Positions 35,267 through 43,940 of a stretch of 64,000 nucleotides of DNA are shown piece by piece (positions within the stretch are counted from its first letter, which is position 1; every line of letters begins with the position of its first letter). Below the pieces are notes generated by a model. It was not told the origin of the DNA and searched no databases. It worked only from the letters and a program-made list of their open reading frames with translations. Origin of the DNA: Algoriphagus aquaeductus (lineage in GTDB: Bacteria; Bacteroidota; Bacteroidia; Cytophagales; Cyclobacteriaceae); contig NZ_QKTX01000005.1 in the NCBI RefSeq assembly GCF_003253485.1, positions 1 through 64,000 on the forward strand, written 5' to 3'. Position numbers and translations under genes: made by a program.

Positions 35267-36478
35267 ATGAAAACAAAACCTAGAGTAGTCGTCGGCCTCT
35301 CCGGCGGTGTGGACAGCAGCGTGGCTGCCAAACTTTTAATCGATCAGGGCTACGAAGTCATCGGCATGTTTATGAAAAACTGGCACGATGAATCCGTCAC
35401 CATCTCCAACGAATGCCCTTGGATGGAGGACTCCACCGATGCCATGCTCGTGGCCGAAAAACTCGGAATCCCCTTCCAAGCCATCGATCTCAGCGAAGAA
35501 TATCGCGAACGCATCGTGGATTACATGTTTGCAGAATACGAAGCTGGCCGGACCCCCAACCCGGATATCCTGTGCAATCGGGAAATCAAATTCGATATCT
35601 TCCTCAAAGCCGCCCAAAAGCTCAAAGCTGATTTTGTTGCCACCGGCCACTATTGTCAAAAGCGGGAATTCGAAGTGGACGGAAATCCGGTCTATCAACT
35701 GATTGCCGGAGCCGACCCCAATAAGGATCAAAGCTATTTTCTCTGTCAGTTGTCACAGGCACAATTGGCCAAGGCACTATTCCCGATTGGACATTTACAA
35801 AAGCCTCAAGTTCGGGAAATCGCCAAAGCTGCAGATTTGATTACAGCGGAAAAAAAGGATTCTCAAGGACTTTGTTTTATCGGGAAAGTAAGACTTCCCG
35901 ACTTTCTTCAGCAGCAGCTCAAGCCTAAAAAAGGAAAAATCATCCAAATACCGGAGAATTTACCGGTATTTGACAGACTAAAAGTACCCGCCGGAATTGA
36001 ACCACAGGATTGGGATCAAGAGACTTTGGATGCGGTGTGTCTGCCAATTCATTACACGGCTGATCAGGGAAAAGTATTGGGCGAACACAATGGTGCGCAT
36101 TACTTCACCGTTGGTCAGCGGAAAGGCTTGCAGGTCGGAGGAACAGGAAAACCGCTTTTCGTAATCTCTACAGATACTCGAGAAAATGTGATATACACCG
36201 GACTGGGAGAAGAGCATCCGGGATTGAATCGTTTTGGCCTGTTTGTCAAAAAAGATCAAGTTCACTGGATTCGGGAAGACTTGGCTTTGGCCCCCGGTCA
36301 GTATGCAGAATATGTGGCCCGAATCCGCTACCGTCAGCCCTTGTCCAAAGCGACTTTGATCATGAAGGAAATTGGCTTGTATGTGCTCTTCGAAAATGCA
36401 CAAAAAGGAATCGCCTCCGGCCAGTTTGTGGCATGGTACCAAGGTGAAGAATGCATCGGTTCCGGAACTATTTTTTGA
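35267..36478 (+). CDS. mnmA: tRNA 2-thiouridylase MnmA
   Basis: A 403-residue enzyme that makes 2-thiouridine at position 34 of tRNAs for Lys, Glu and Gln. The N-terminal PP-loop [12 protein letters not shown] binds ATP; the catalytic cysteines are Cys103 in [12 protein letters not shown] and Cys203 in DSQGLCFIG; the central domain and C-terminal barrel follow, with [11 protein letters not shown]. It is longer than the E. coli enzyme by about 35 residues, with extra sequence between the second cysteine and HYFTVGQ. Upstream, TACCTTCG at 35188-35195 may be its -7 element. A pseudouridine synthase lies downstream. Confidence 0.95.
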   Translation: MKTKPRVVVGLSGGVDSSVAAKLLIDQGYEVIGMFMKNWHDESVTISNECPWMEDSTDAMLVAEKLGIPFQAIDLSEEYRERIVDYMFAEYEAGRTPNPDILCNREIKFDIFLKAAQKLKADFVATGHYCQKREFEVDGNPVYQLIAGADPNKDQSYFLCQLSQAQLAKALFPIGHLQKPQVREIAKAADLITAEKKDSQGLCFIGKVRLPDFLQQQLKPKKGKIIQIPENLPVFDRLKVPAGIEPQDWDQETLDAVCLPIHYTADQGKVLGEHNGAHYFTVGQRKGLQVGGTGKPLFVISTDTRENVIYTGLGEEHPGLNRFGLFVKKDQVHWIREDLALAPGQYAEYVARIRYRQPLSKATLIMKEIGLYVLFENAQKGIASGQFVAWYQGEECIGSGTIF

Positions 36479-36508
36479 GTCATATCCCACAGATGGGCAC
36501 AGAAAAAG

Positions 36509-36574
36509 CCACAGATTTTCACGGATATTTTTTAATCTGGAAAATCTGTGATTTTGATCCGTGTAAATCTGTGG
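36509..36574. repeat. Imperfect palindromic repeat between mnmA and the pseudouridine synthase
   Basis: CCACAGATTTTCACGGAT (36509-36526) and ATCCGTGTAAATCTGTGG (36557-36574) pair at 17 of 18 positions, with further short copies of CACAGAT-type sequence in the loop and just upstream (36487-36495). A related CTTCGTG...CTCTGTGGT phrase stands at 36621-36637. This looks like an interspersed palindromic repeat; it lacks a T-run. Confidence 0.65.
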
Positions 36575-36646
36575 GAAAAAGTATTTCTTAATTCCTTTCT
36601 TTGAGTCCTCTCCTATTCCCTTCGTGCCCTCTGTGGTCAAAAAAAC

Positions 36647-37351
36647 ATGCTTGAAATCATCTTCGAAGACGAACATCTGGTCATTATCGATAAGCCTGCC
36701 GGTCTGCTGGTCCACCGTACCCGACAGGCATTTGGAGAGGATGAAAATGCATTGATCCAGCTTCGGGACCAAATCGGTTCTTGGGTAGCACCTGTTCACC
36801 GCCTCGATCGAGCGACAAGTGGCCTTTTGCTTTTTGCCAAAAATGAAGAAATCCTCCCCGCATTAAAGGCAAAATTCATGGATCGGGAAGTTCAAAAAAC
36901 CTATCTGACCATTGCAAGAGGAATTCCTCAGGAAAAAGAAGGGCTGATCGATCATCCACTCACCAGTGAGCGATCCAACAGACCTCAGGAAGCACAAACA
37001 AGATTTCGGGTTTTAGCCGAATCCGAAATTCCGTTCAATTCAACAGGTCGCTATCCGACCAGTAGATATAGTCTTATTGAGGTAGATTTACTTACCGGCC
37101 GCACTCATCAAATCCGAAGACATTTGGCTCATATTCGACACTATATAATCGGTGATAAGAAACACGGAGACAACAAGCAAAACATCTTTTTTGAGCGCCA
37201 GTTTGGTTTGCAGAATTTGCTGCTCCATGCCTGGAAACTCAGCTTTGATCATCCCCTTTCTTTGGAGAAAATAAGCCTTTCCTGCCCTCCTCCTGTACAT
37301 TTCCGAACAATCATGCAGGAATTAGGCTGGAATCCGAAGGAAATTTTATAA
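36647..37351 (+). CDS. RluA-family pseudouridine synthase (TruC-like)
   Basis: A 234-residue stand-alone pseudouridine synthase without an S4 domain. The catalytic aspartate is in PVHRLDRATSGLLLFA near residue 50, and the GRTHQIRRHLAHI segment near 150 completes the active site. The opening IIFEDEHLVIIDKPAGLLVH and the insert around NRPQEAQTRF resemble TruC, which modifies position 65 of tRNA. It follows the tRNA thiolase mnmA on the same strand, consistent with a tRNA target, but rRNA is possible. Confidence 0.88.
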   Translation: MLEIIFEDEHLVIIDKPAGLLVHRTRQAFGEDENALIQLRDQIGSWVAPVHRLDRATSGLLLFAKNEEILPALKAKFMDREVQKTYLTIARGIPQEKEGLIDHPLTSERSNRPQEAQTRFRVLAESEIPFNSTGRYPTSRYSLIEVDLLTGRTHQIRRHLAHIRHYIIGDKKHGDNKQNIFFERQFGLQNLLLHAWKLSFDHPLSLEKISLSCPPPVHFRTIMQELGWNPKEIL

Positions 37352-37408
37352 GCGAATCACCCGATTCTGAATTTTCCATTACTTTAGACCAATTCAATTA
37401 ATTACCCT

Positions 37409-38869
37409 ATGCAAAAATCCCTGTTGACTCTCGGGCTTTTGGTTATTTCCGGCTCGCTGGTTTTGGCCCAAAAGCAGGATATCGAGAAAAAATTTGATGG
37501 CAAAACCGCCATTTCTGAATTTACCTACCTTGCTTCAGATGAACTGATGGGCCGTGACCCTGCCCGACCGGAAATGAAGCTAGCCTATACCTTTATCGCC
37601 TCATCACTTGAAAAAGCAGGGGCAAAACCGATCCCCGGTGCTGATGGCTTTTATCAAAACATTCCTTTTCGACTTTCCTCCCCTCCAAAGTCAGGAAAAC
37701 TAACCATTGGAATCACAGATTATGCCCAAGGCAAAAATATGCTGGTGCTGGACGGAAAGTCCCTCACCGGGACCTTTGAACTGGTTGAAGTCGGATTTGG
37801 AATGGAAGAGGACTTTGCAGGAAAAGACCTCAAAGGTAAAATAGCAGTGGCCAATGTGGGTGCGCCCAATAGATTGACTCCCTCTGATCTTTTTTCCTTG
37901 GGTGGAGAAAAAAGCAAAAGGGCAAAAGAAGCCGGAGCCGTGGCTTTGATTGAGCGATTCAATGCCCCTGCAGTGCCTTGGCAATTGGCGTCCAACTTTC
38001 TAAATCGGGCAACCCTCACGTTGGATCAAGGTTCTTCCAGTGATTTGACCTATATCTGGGTGGAAGACCTGAAAAATCAACTGAGGGGGGATGTCTTGAC
38101 CAAGGCTAACTTAGAAATTACCGGCAAAACAAACCGATCGGTGGATGGAAAGAATGTTGTGGCCTGGATTGAAGGGACGGATCCAAACCTCAAGAATGAA
38201 TATGTGCTACTTTCTGCACATTATGATCACGTAGGAGTGGGTACGCCGGATGCACAAGGGGATTCGATCTACAATGGTGCTCGGGACAATGCCGTAGGAA
38301 CAGTAGCTGTGATGAATGCCGCGAAATATTTTGCTCAGAATCCACCAAAACGATCCATCCTATTGGCCCTCTGGACGGCAGAAGAAAAGGGCTTGTTGGG
38401 TAGTGCCTATTTCGCAAATAATCCTTTGGTTCCCTTGGATCAAATCGTTTACAACCTCAACATTGACAATGCCGGATACAATGACACTTCACTGATTACA
38501 GTGATCGGATTAGGGAGAACAAGCGGGGATTTTCTATTGGAGGAAGCTGCCGCGGAATTTGGGGTAAAAGCTGTCTCAGATCCCTCTCCTGAACAAGGAC
38601 TTTATGACCGCTCTGACAATGTCAACTTTGCAAGAAAAGGAATTCCAGCCCCGACTTTCTCTTTAGGATTTACTGCTTTTGATGACAGTATTCAAAAATA
38701 TTATCACAAAGCCGGTGATCATGTAGACAATTTTGATTTGGATTATGCCCAGATCTATTGGAAAGCCTTTATTCTCTCAGCACAGAAAATCGCCAATTGG
38801 GATCAACGCCCAGCATGGAAAGCCGGTGACAAATACGAGGAAGTGAGTAAGCAGCTCTATGGAAAATGA
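37409..38869 (+). CDS. M28-family zinc peptidase with PA-domain insert, exported
   Basis: A 486-residue exported aminopeptidase (signal peptide ending VLAQ). A PA-like domain (about residues 120-250) is inserted before or within the peptidase. Co-catalytic zinc ligands in order: SAHYDHVG, GARDNAVG, general base and ligand in WTAEEKG, NLNIDNAG, and the late histidine in YYHKAGDH. All are present. It would remove N-terminal residues from peptides in the periplasm or outside. It has no close operon partner. Confidence 0.9.
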   Translation: MQKSLLTLGLLVISGSLVLAQKQDIEKKFDGKTAISEFTYLASDELMGRDPARPEMKLAYTFIASSLEKAGAKPIPGADGFYQNIPFRLSSPPKSGKLTIGITDYAQGKNMLVLDGKSLTGTFELVEVGFGMEEDFAGKDLKGKIAVANVGAPNRLTPSDLFSLGGEKSKRAKEAGAVALIERFNAPAVPWQLASNFLNRATLTLDQGSSSDLTYIWVEDLKNQLRGDVLTKANLEITGKTNRSVDGKNVVAWIEGTDPNLKNEYVLLSAHYDHVGVGTPDAQGDSIYNGARDNAVGTVAVMNAAKYFAQNPPKRSILLALWTAEEKGLLGSAYFANNPLVPLDQIVYNLNIDNAGYNDTSLITVIGLGRTSGDFLLEEAAAEFGVKAVSDPSPEQGLYDRSDNVNFARKGIPAPTFSLGFTAFDDSIQKYYHKAGDHVDNFDLDYAQIYWKAFILSAQKIANWDQRPAWKAGDKYEEVSKQLYGK

Positions 38870-39000
38870 GACTTTAGACACTAGACTCAAGACCATAGAA
38901 TAAGGAATTTTGAGTGAAAGATGCGACTCTTGAAGTCACCTAAATAGCTACAAAATATTTATTTGAAATTTCGATCAGAATCTTTTAAGGATAAAAATTA

Positions 39001-39035
39001 GAGGCTGCCCTTCTTATGGACAGCCTCTTCTTTTG
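39001..39035 (+). terminator. Terminator after the first M28 peptidase
   Basis: GAGGCTG / CAGCCTC (39001-39007 with 39021-39027), extended inward by two further pairs, followed by a T-rich tract. It lies about 130 bases after the stop. Confidence 0.7.
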
Positions 39036-39155
39036 TTGTATAGGATTACACGAGTTGAACTTACTTTTCTGTTTTGTCTCCTCCTGATTCTACTTTACAC
39101 TTTCTAATTGTTTTTCTTTTCAATCTTCTTAAATGATGCCTGGTTCTGGGTTAAG

Positions 39156-39188
39156 AACTTTTCCAAAGTTTGGAACTTTGGAAAAGTT
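39156..39188. repeat. Perfect 15-bp palindromic hairpin downstream of the nucleoside transporter
   Basis: AACTTTTCCAAAGTT (39156-39170), a TGG loop, then AACTTTGGAAAAGTT (39174-39188): a perfect 15-bp stem. It begins 46 bases beyond the transporter stop and could end that transcript, though there is no T-run, so it may be a dispersed palindrome. Confidence 0.7.
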
Positions 39189-39233
39189 GTAGGACTATAT
39201 CTAACTTCTTGCGTCTGAAATCTAGCGTCTGAA

Positions 39234-40517
39234 TTAAAACAGCATTCCCGCAATCGTCGCAGTCATCAGACAAGCCAAAGAAGCGGCCAACAGCGATTTC
39301 AATCCCAGCCTGCTTAAGTTGCCCTGCTGATTGGGCGCGATGATGGATATCCCTCCCAGCTGAATCGCAATCGAACTGAAATTAGAAAATCCACAAAGCG
39401 CATAGGTAGCGATGACAATCGATTTTGCATTTAACGTCGCTGCTTCTTTCATCTCGGAAAGGCTCAGGTATGCCACAAACTCATTGATTACCGTCTTTTG
39501 CCCCAATAAACTACCTACTTGTAGGCTATCAACCCAATCCACTCCGATAATCCAGGCAAACAACCGAAATATCTGTCCAAAAATATATTCCAAAGAAAAT
39601 CCTTTAAACTGTCCTCCGGTGCTGGATTCTACCCAAGCATTCAACCCGGTGTATTCCCCTATCATTCCGCTCAGCCCATAATTCACCGCTGCTATCACCG
39701 CGATAAATGCCAGCAACATTCCGCCCACGTTGAGTGCTAACTTGAGTCCTTCGGCTGCACCGATCGACATGGCATCGATCAGATTGACTCCCATGGCCTC
39801 TTCATTCACTTGGAGTTTATCCTGTTTGATTTCTTTCTCAGTTTCCGGGATGAAAATCTTGGAGAGTACAATCGCCGCAGGCGCATTCATAATACTTGCA
39901 CCCAAGAGATACGCCGCAAATTTGCTTTGCTCTTCCAAACTATCCCCTCCCAAAAAGGCCACATATCCTGCTAAAACCCCTCCTGCAATTGTAGCCATCC
40001 CTCCTGTCATCAAGCACATCAGTTCAGACTTACTCATTTGAGGAATAAAGGGTCTGACCAAAAGCGGGGCTTCCGTTTGGCCCAGGAAAATATTGCCTGC
40101 CGCAGAAAGGGACTCAGGACCGGAAAGCCTCATCGTCCTTGCCATAACCCAAGCAATGCCGTAAACGATTTTCTGTAAAATCCCCAGGTAGTACAAACCA
40201 GAAGAAACCGTAGAAAAGAAGATAATCGTGGGAAGCACTTTAAACGCGAAAATGAAACCGAAACTGTCTCCTGCCAAATCTCCAAAAATAAACCTTGCTC
40301 CAGCTTCACTGAAACTGAGGAACTTGACAAATCCTTCAGATAGCAGCTGAAATCCGTCTTTGACGAACTCCACCTTTGTAATCAGAAATCCAAAAACCAA
40401 TTGAAGTGCAATACCGATGACGACCAGTCTCCAGTCGATTTTTTTTCGATTATTTGAAAAAATAAATGCCACCAAAACGATGACGGCCAGACCAAGGGCT
40501 CCTCTTAAGTAATCCAT
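39234..40517 (-). CDS. Concentrative nucleoside transporter (NupC/CNT family)
   Basis: A 427-residue inner-membrane transporter with about ten hydrophobic segments. CNT signatures are visible: IIFFSTVSSGLYYLGILQ, the GQTEAPLLVRPFI motif of re-entrant helix 1, and GFSNFSSIAIQLGGI near the C-terminus. It would import nucleosides by proton or sodium symport. Monocistronic on the minus strand. Confidence 0.93.
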   Translation of the reverse strand: MDYLRGALGLAVIVLVAFIFSNNRKKIDWRLVVIGIALQLVFGFLITKVEFVKDGFQLLSEGFVKFLSFSEAGARFIFGDLAGDSFGFIFAFKVLPTIIFFSTVSSGLYYLGILQKIVYGIAWVMARTMRLSGPESLSAAGNIFLGQTEAPLLVRPFIPQMSKSELMCLMTGGMATIAGGVLAGYVAFLGGDSLEEQSKFAAYLLGASIMNAPAAIVLSKIFIPETEKEIKQDKLQVNEEAMGVNLIDAMSIGAAEGLKLALNVGGMLLAFIAVIAAVNYGLSGMIGEYTGLNAWVESSTGGQFKGFSLEYIFGQIFRLFAWIIGVDWVDSLQVGSLLGQKTVINEFVAYLSLSEMKEAATLNAKSIVIATYALCGFSNFSSIAIQLGGISIIAPNQQGNLSRLGLKSLLAASLACLMTATIAGMLF

Positions 40518-40563
40518 GCATTGAGATTAATACCAGGGGCTAAAAATAGGCCAATATTGGGCA

Positions 40564-40592
40564 AGAAAAAAGCCCTGAAAAAATTCAGGGCT
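40564..40592 (-). terminator. Terminator of the etfB-etfA-bifunctional nuclease operon
   Basis: On the minus strand AGCCCTGAA, TTTT loop, TTCAGGGCT (40571-40592) is a perfect 9-bp stem followed by a T-run, 6 bases after the stop of the nuclease gene. Confidence 0.92.
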
Positions 40593-40598
40593 CAGGTA

Positions 40599-41195
40599 TC
40601 AGTTTCTTTTGTTGATCTCATCCCGAATTCGGGCCGCTCGTTCATAGTCTTCATTGTTGATTGCCTTTTCAAGCAATTGATTCAACTTATCGAGACTATA
40701 ATCCTTCAGTGAGCCTTCTTTTGTGGCGGCCGGCTTTGGAGCGGGTGCTTTAGGAACCTTTGTTTCTTCCCGCTTTTCCTCTTCTGTAAACTCAATCCCT
40801 GCTTCAGCCATGACTTTTTCTGAACAGAATATCGATGCGCCAAATCGAACCGCAATCGCAATCGCGTCAGAAGGACGTGAATCTATCTCTGATTCTACTA
40901 CGCTGCTTTTACAGTGAATTTTGGCGTAAAAAACGCCCTCCTTCATGTCTGAAATGACGATTCTTTCGATATCAAACTGAAATTGGTCAGCAAAGGACTT
41001 GAATAAATCATGGGTCATAGGCCGATTGGGTATGATCTTTTCTATCTCGATGGCAATGGCCTGAGCTTCAAACATTCCAATGACTATCGGCAACCTTCTG
41101 ATACCATCCACCTCTCCCATGACCAGCGTAAAAGATCCTGATTGAGAGTGATTGGACGAAAGTCCCAAGATTTCCAGTTCTACCAGTTTTTCCAC
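40599..41195 (-). CDS. Bifunctional nuclease (DUF151/BFN) with C-terminal UVR motif
   Basis: A 198-residue two-part protein. Residues 1-130 form a bifunctional nuclease (BFN/DNase-RNase) domain with RRLPIVIGMFEAQAIAIEIE and SRPSDAIAIAVRFGA. After a proline/alanine linker, residues 168-195 carry a UVR helical hairpin (LNQLLEKAINNEDYERAARIRDEI), the same motif that joins UvrB and UvrC. The start is 5 bases after the stop of etfA, so it is co-transcribed with the electron transfer flavoprotein genes. Why a nuclease shares that operon is unclear, but the arrangement is common enough in Bacteroidota to be functional; that last remark is from memory. Confidence 0.88.
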   Translation of the reverse strand: MEKLVELEILGLSSNHSQSGSFTLVMGEVDGIRRLPIVIGMFEAQAIAIEIEKIIPNRPMTHDLFKSFADQFQFDIERIVISDMKEGVFYAKIHCKSSVVESEIDSRPSDAIAIAVRFGASIFCSEKVMAEAGIEFTEEEKREETKVPKAPAPKPAATKEGSLKDYSLDKLNQLLEKAINNEDYERAARIRDEINKRN

Positions 41196-41200
41196 AAAAA

Positions 41201-42169
41201 TTAAAGTTCTGCTTTAAGTGCGTCAGTAAGTTTGGGTACTATCTCAAAAGCATCTCCTACTATCCCGTAATCCGCTGCTTTGAAAAATGGCGCTTCCGGG
41301 TCTTTGTTGATCACCACAATGCACTTTGAGGAATTAACACCTGCAAGATGTTGAATCGCGCCTGAAATTCCTACTGCGACGTATAAACTAGGTGCAACTT
41401 TTACCCCGGTCTGACCCACGTGCTCGTGATGTGGCCTCCATCCGATATCGGATACTGGCTTGGAGCAACCCGTCGCCGCACCCAAGGTTTTTGCAAGATC
41501 TTCCAGCATACCCCAGTTCTCCGGGCCTTTCATTCCACGGCCACCGGATACCACAATATCCGCCTCGGGTAAAAGCACTTCTCCGGTTGCTCTTTCAGTA
41601 GAGGTAATTTTGGAAGCAAAATCCGAATCTGAAATTGTCACAGAAAGATTCTCCACGACTGCCTCAGTACCGTCTGTTTTCAAATCCACCGCATTTTTTT
41701 TGACCGCCAGAATTTTATTCTCGGTAGTCACGGTGGTTTCGGCAAATGCTTTTCCGGTATAGATACTTCTTTTGACTACATACCCTGCTGAGGTGGAAGG
41801 CAATTCAACTACATTGGAAACCAAGCCAGCATTCAGCTTGATCGCCAAGCGGGCTGCTACAGCATCTCCCAGGGAAGATTTGGCCAACACCAGAGTTTTC
41901 GCCCCAACAGCAGCGAATGCCTGGGCTACAGCGGTAGCATGGGCCTGAATAACCCCTGCGTTTAATCTCTCATCGCTGGAATGCAGAACTTTGGCAGCAC
42001 CGGCTTTACCCACGGCGGCCAATTCATCTGCAGAAACTGTCCCCAAAGCTACTGCCACCACCTCACCTTCGCCCGTTTTACCGGATAGCGCATGAGCAAA
42101 TGACACGGCTTCCAAACTGGTTTTTTTTACTTTACCTTCTGCGTGTTCTATATATACAAGGATTGACAT
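41201..42169 (-). CDS. etfA: Electron transfer flavoprotein alpha subunit
   Basis: A 322-residue subunit that binds FAD and passes electrons from acyl-CoA dehydrogenases to the quinone pool. The C-terminal FAD domain contains GGRGMKGPENWGMLEDLAKTLGA, CSKPVSDIGWRPHHEHVGQTG and the signature YVAVGISGAIQHLAG...KCIVVINKD. The N-terminal domain matches the beta-subunit-like fold. It sits 35 bases downstream of etfB in one operon. In this host it most likely serves fatty acid beta-oxidation. Confidence 0.95.
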   Translation of the reverse strand: MSILVYIEHAEGKVKKTSLEAVSFAHALSGKTGEGEVVAVALGTVSADELAAVGKAGAAKVLHSSDERLNAGVIQAHATAVAQAFAAVGAKTLVLAKSSLGDAVAARLAIKLNAGLVSNVVELPSTSAGYVVKRSIYTGKAFAETTVTTENKILAVKKNAVDLKTDGTEAVVENLSVTISDSDFASKITSTERATGEVLLPEADIVVSGGRGMKGPENWGMLEDLAKTLGAATGCSKPVSDIGWRPHHEHVGQTGVKVAPSLYVAVGISGAIQHLAGVNSSKCIVVINKDPEAPFFKAADYGIVGDAFEIVPKLTDALKAEL

Positions 42170-42204
42170 AACCTCTTGATTTTATTTGGATTATTGGAAA
42201 TTAA

Positions 42205-42942
42205 TTAAAGTACTTTTGCCTCGTTTTTGAGCAATTTCACCAATTCGGAAACCTGATCTTTGTCGATCAGTTTCACCGAACCTTTTGCAGGAGGCAACTG
42301 ATAGCTTGATGCTTCTGCCTGGGTTTTCTGGGTCACTGCCTCCACCACGTTCAATGGCTTGGTTCTGGCGGACATAATACCTCTCATATTTGGAATTTTC
42401 CACTCGGCAATGGGTTCTTGGCAACCTGCAATCAAGGGCAACTGCGCCTCCAAATACTCTTTCCCGCCTTCGATTTCTCGGGCCATTTTCACGGTATTTC
42501 CTTCCAGGTCCAGTTTCATTACCGGTGAGAAAGATGGCATTCCCAACAATTCCCCAACCATGCCATGAACCATCCCTCCATTGAAATCAATAGATTCTCT
42601 GCCCATTAAGATCAACTCATACCCTCCTTCTTTGGCGTAATGCGCGATCTGCTTGGCTACAAAATAGGAGTCTTTCGGAAAAGCATTGACCCGGATCGCA
42701 TCATCTGCTCCGATTGCCAAGGCCTTGCGTAGGGTGGGCTCGGTCTCAGCTTCACCTACATTTAATACCGTAAGACTGCCTCCCGTCTGATCCCGCAACT
42801 CGACTGCCCTTGCCAAAGCGTAATCATCGTAAGGTCCAATAATAAATTGAACCCCAGTAGTATCAAACTTGGTATTGTTGGCAGTAAATTGAATCTTGGA
42901 AGTCGTATCCGGTACGTGTGTGATACAAACAAGAATCTTCAT
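42205..42942 (-). CDS. etfB: Electron transfer flavoprotein beta subunit
   Basis: A 245-residue subunit with the AMP-binding fold of EtfB: opening KILVCITHVPDTTSKI, FIIGPYDDYALARAVELRDQTGG, the ALAIGADDAIRV segment and the LLMGRESIDFNGGMVHGMVGELLGMP-type region (present here as LILMGRESIDFNGG). It is the first gene of the etfB-etfA-nuclease operon. A 74-base gap separates it from a divergent TPR gene. Confidence 0.95.
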   Translation of the reverse strand: MKILVCITHVPDTTSKIQFTANNTKFDTTGVQFIIGPYDDYALARAVELRDQTGGSLTVLNVGEAETEPTLRKALAIGADDAIRVNAFPKDSYFVAKQIAHYAKEGGYELILMGRESIDFNGGMVHGMVGELLGMPSFSPVMKLDLEGNTVKMAREIEGGKEYLEAQLPLIAGCQEPIAEWKIPNMRGIMSARTKPLNVVEAVTQKTQAEASSYQLPPAKGSVKLIDKDQVSELVKLLKNEAKVL

Positions 42943-43016
42943 TGGTTTAGAGTTAGATTATTTTAGATTTATTTCGCGTGAAAATAACAGGCAAAGCCTA
43001 ATTAAAAAAACAATTC

Positions 43017-43349
43017 ATGAGCAATTTGGACAGGATTCAAGTCTTGAGAAACTATATTTTGGAGGAACCACAAGATCCATTTAACCATTATGCGCTGGCT
43101 CTTGAAATCAAAGAAAAAGACCCCGCAGAGGCACTCAGGATATTTGAATATGTTTTGGAAAATTTCCCGAATTATCTGCCTGCCTACTTCCCTTCTGCCC
43201 ATTTTTTCATTGAGCACCACCAATGGGAAAAAGCAAGACAGGTCTTTGAAAATGGAATCAAACTGGCCTCTCTCCAACAAAACGAGAAGGCACAAAAAGA
43301 GCTGAAAAATGCGTATCAGAATTTCTTGTTTGAAACGGACCTGGAATAA
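43017..43349 (+). CDS. Small TPR-repeat protein
   Basis: A 110-residue protein made of about three TPR-like helical pairs (for example PFNHYALALEIKEKDPAEALRIFEYVLENFPNY split over two helices, then QWEKARQVFENGIKLA). No signal peptide, so cytoplasmic. TPRs mediate protein contacts; partner unknown. It is divergent from etfB and followed 100 bases later by an unknown gene on the same strand. Confidence 0.75.
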   Translation: MSNLDRIQVLRNYILEEPQDPFNHYALALEIKEKDPAEALRIFEYVLENFPNYLPAYFPSAHFFIEHHQWEKARQVFENGIKLASLQQNEKAQKELKNAYQNFLFETDLE

Positions 43350-43448
43350 AAACTGACCAAAAGACGCACTAACTCCGCTAACTCATTAGGTTGTTCTATT
43401 TTTAACCTGTATTTTGATCAACCCTGTAACCAACACCCCGGAATTCAA

Positions 43449-43940
43449 ATGATCACTCAAGAGGAAATGCTTTCACACTTTTATTCCCATCTCAAATCTC
43501 AGGGGAAGAAGTACAAAAAAAAGAGCCTTATCAAAGCAAAAAAGGCAAAGCCAGGTCTTGTGGTGGTCACCCGAACCAGTGATGGAGAAGAAACCAGAAA
43601 TACCGCAGAAGAAGGAGATTGGTTGGTTGAAAACCAAACTTCTGCCGAGGAAAAGTACTTGGTAAAAGCAGAAACTTTTGAAAAAAAATATACCCTGAGA
43701 CATTCTATCGGAGATGGTTGGGGATGCTACAGTCCGAAAGGGGAAATATATGCCAAGGAAATGACCGCGGCGGATCTTGCGGCATTGGGTGCCCAAGATA
43801 TTTTGGAGTTTCAGGCGCCATGGAAAGAAACCGTCATTATCAAACCCGGAGACTACCTGGTCATCCCCACTGACAAATCCGAGATTTACCGCATTGCTTG
43901 GAAGGAATTTGGAGAAACCTACGAAGTCGTCAAGGAGTAA
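43449..43940 (+). CDS. Conserved protein of unknown function with PGDYL-type domain
   Basis: A 163-residue protein I cannot place in a named family. It has a basic N-terminal third (GKKYKKKSLIKAKKAK) and a beta-rich remainder in which a phrase is repeated: GDWLVENQT with ...FEKKYTLR, then PGDYLVIPTD with ...FGETYEVV. Such GD(Y/W)(L/I)V...F..TY units occur in small phage and bacterial proteins of unknown role. No signal peptide. The C-terminus overlaps the 3' end of the oppositely oriented dehydrogenase gene by 11 bases. Confidence 0.6.
   Translation: MITQEEMLSHFYSHLKSQGKKYKKKSLIKAKKAKPGLVVVTRTSDGEETRNTAEEGDWLVENQTSAEEKYLVKAETFEKKYTLRHSIGDGWGCYSPKGEIYAKEMTAADLAALGAQDILEFQAPWKETVIIKPGDYLVIPTDKSEIYRIAWKEFGETYEVVKE

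Larger units (their letters stand above)
38870..39233. other. 364-base intergenic region with one terminator and one perfect palindrome
   Basis: No supported coding frame. It holds the terminator for the M28 peptidase and a separate long hairpin (both listed). The rest is AT-rich with no motif I can name. Confidence 0.6.

Noticed and set aside
35978..36799. 273-codon frame on the minus strand across mnmA and the next gene
   Set aside because: Antisense to conserved mnmA motifs, cysteine- and phenylalanine-rich in the way of random antisense translation, and it spans the palindromic repeat.
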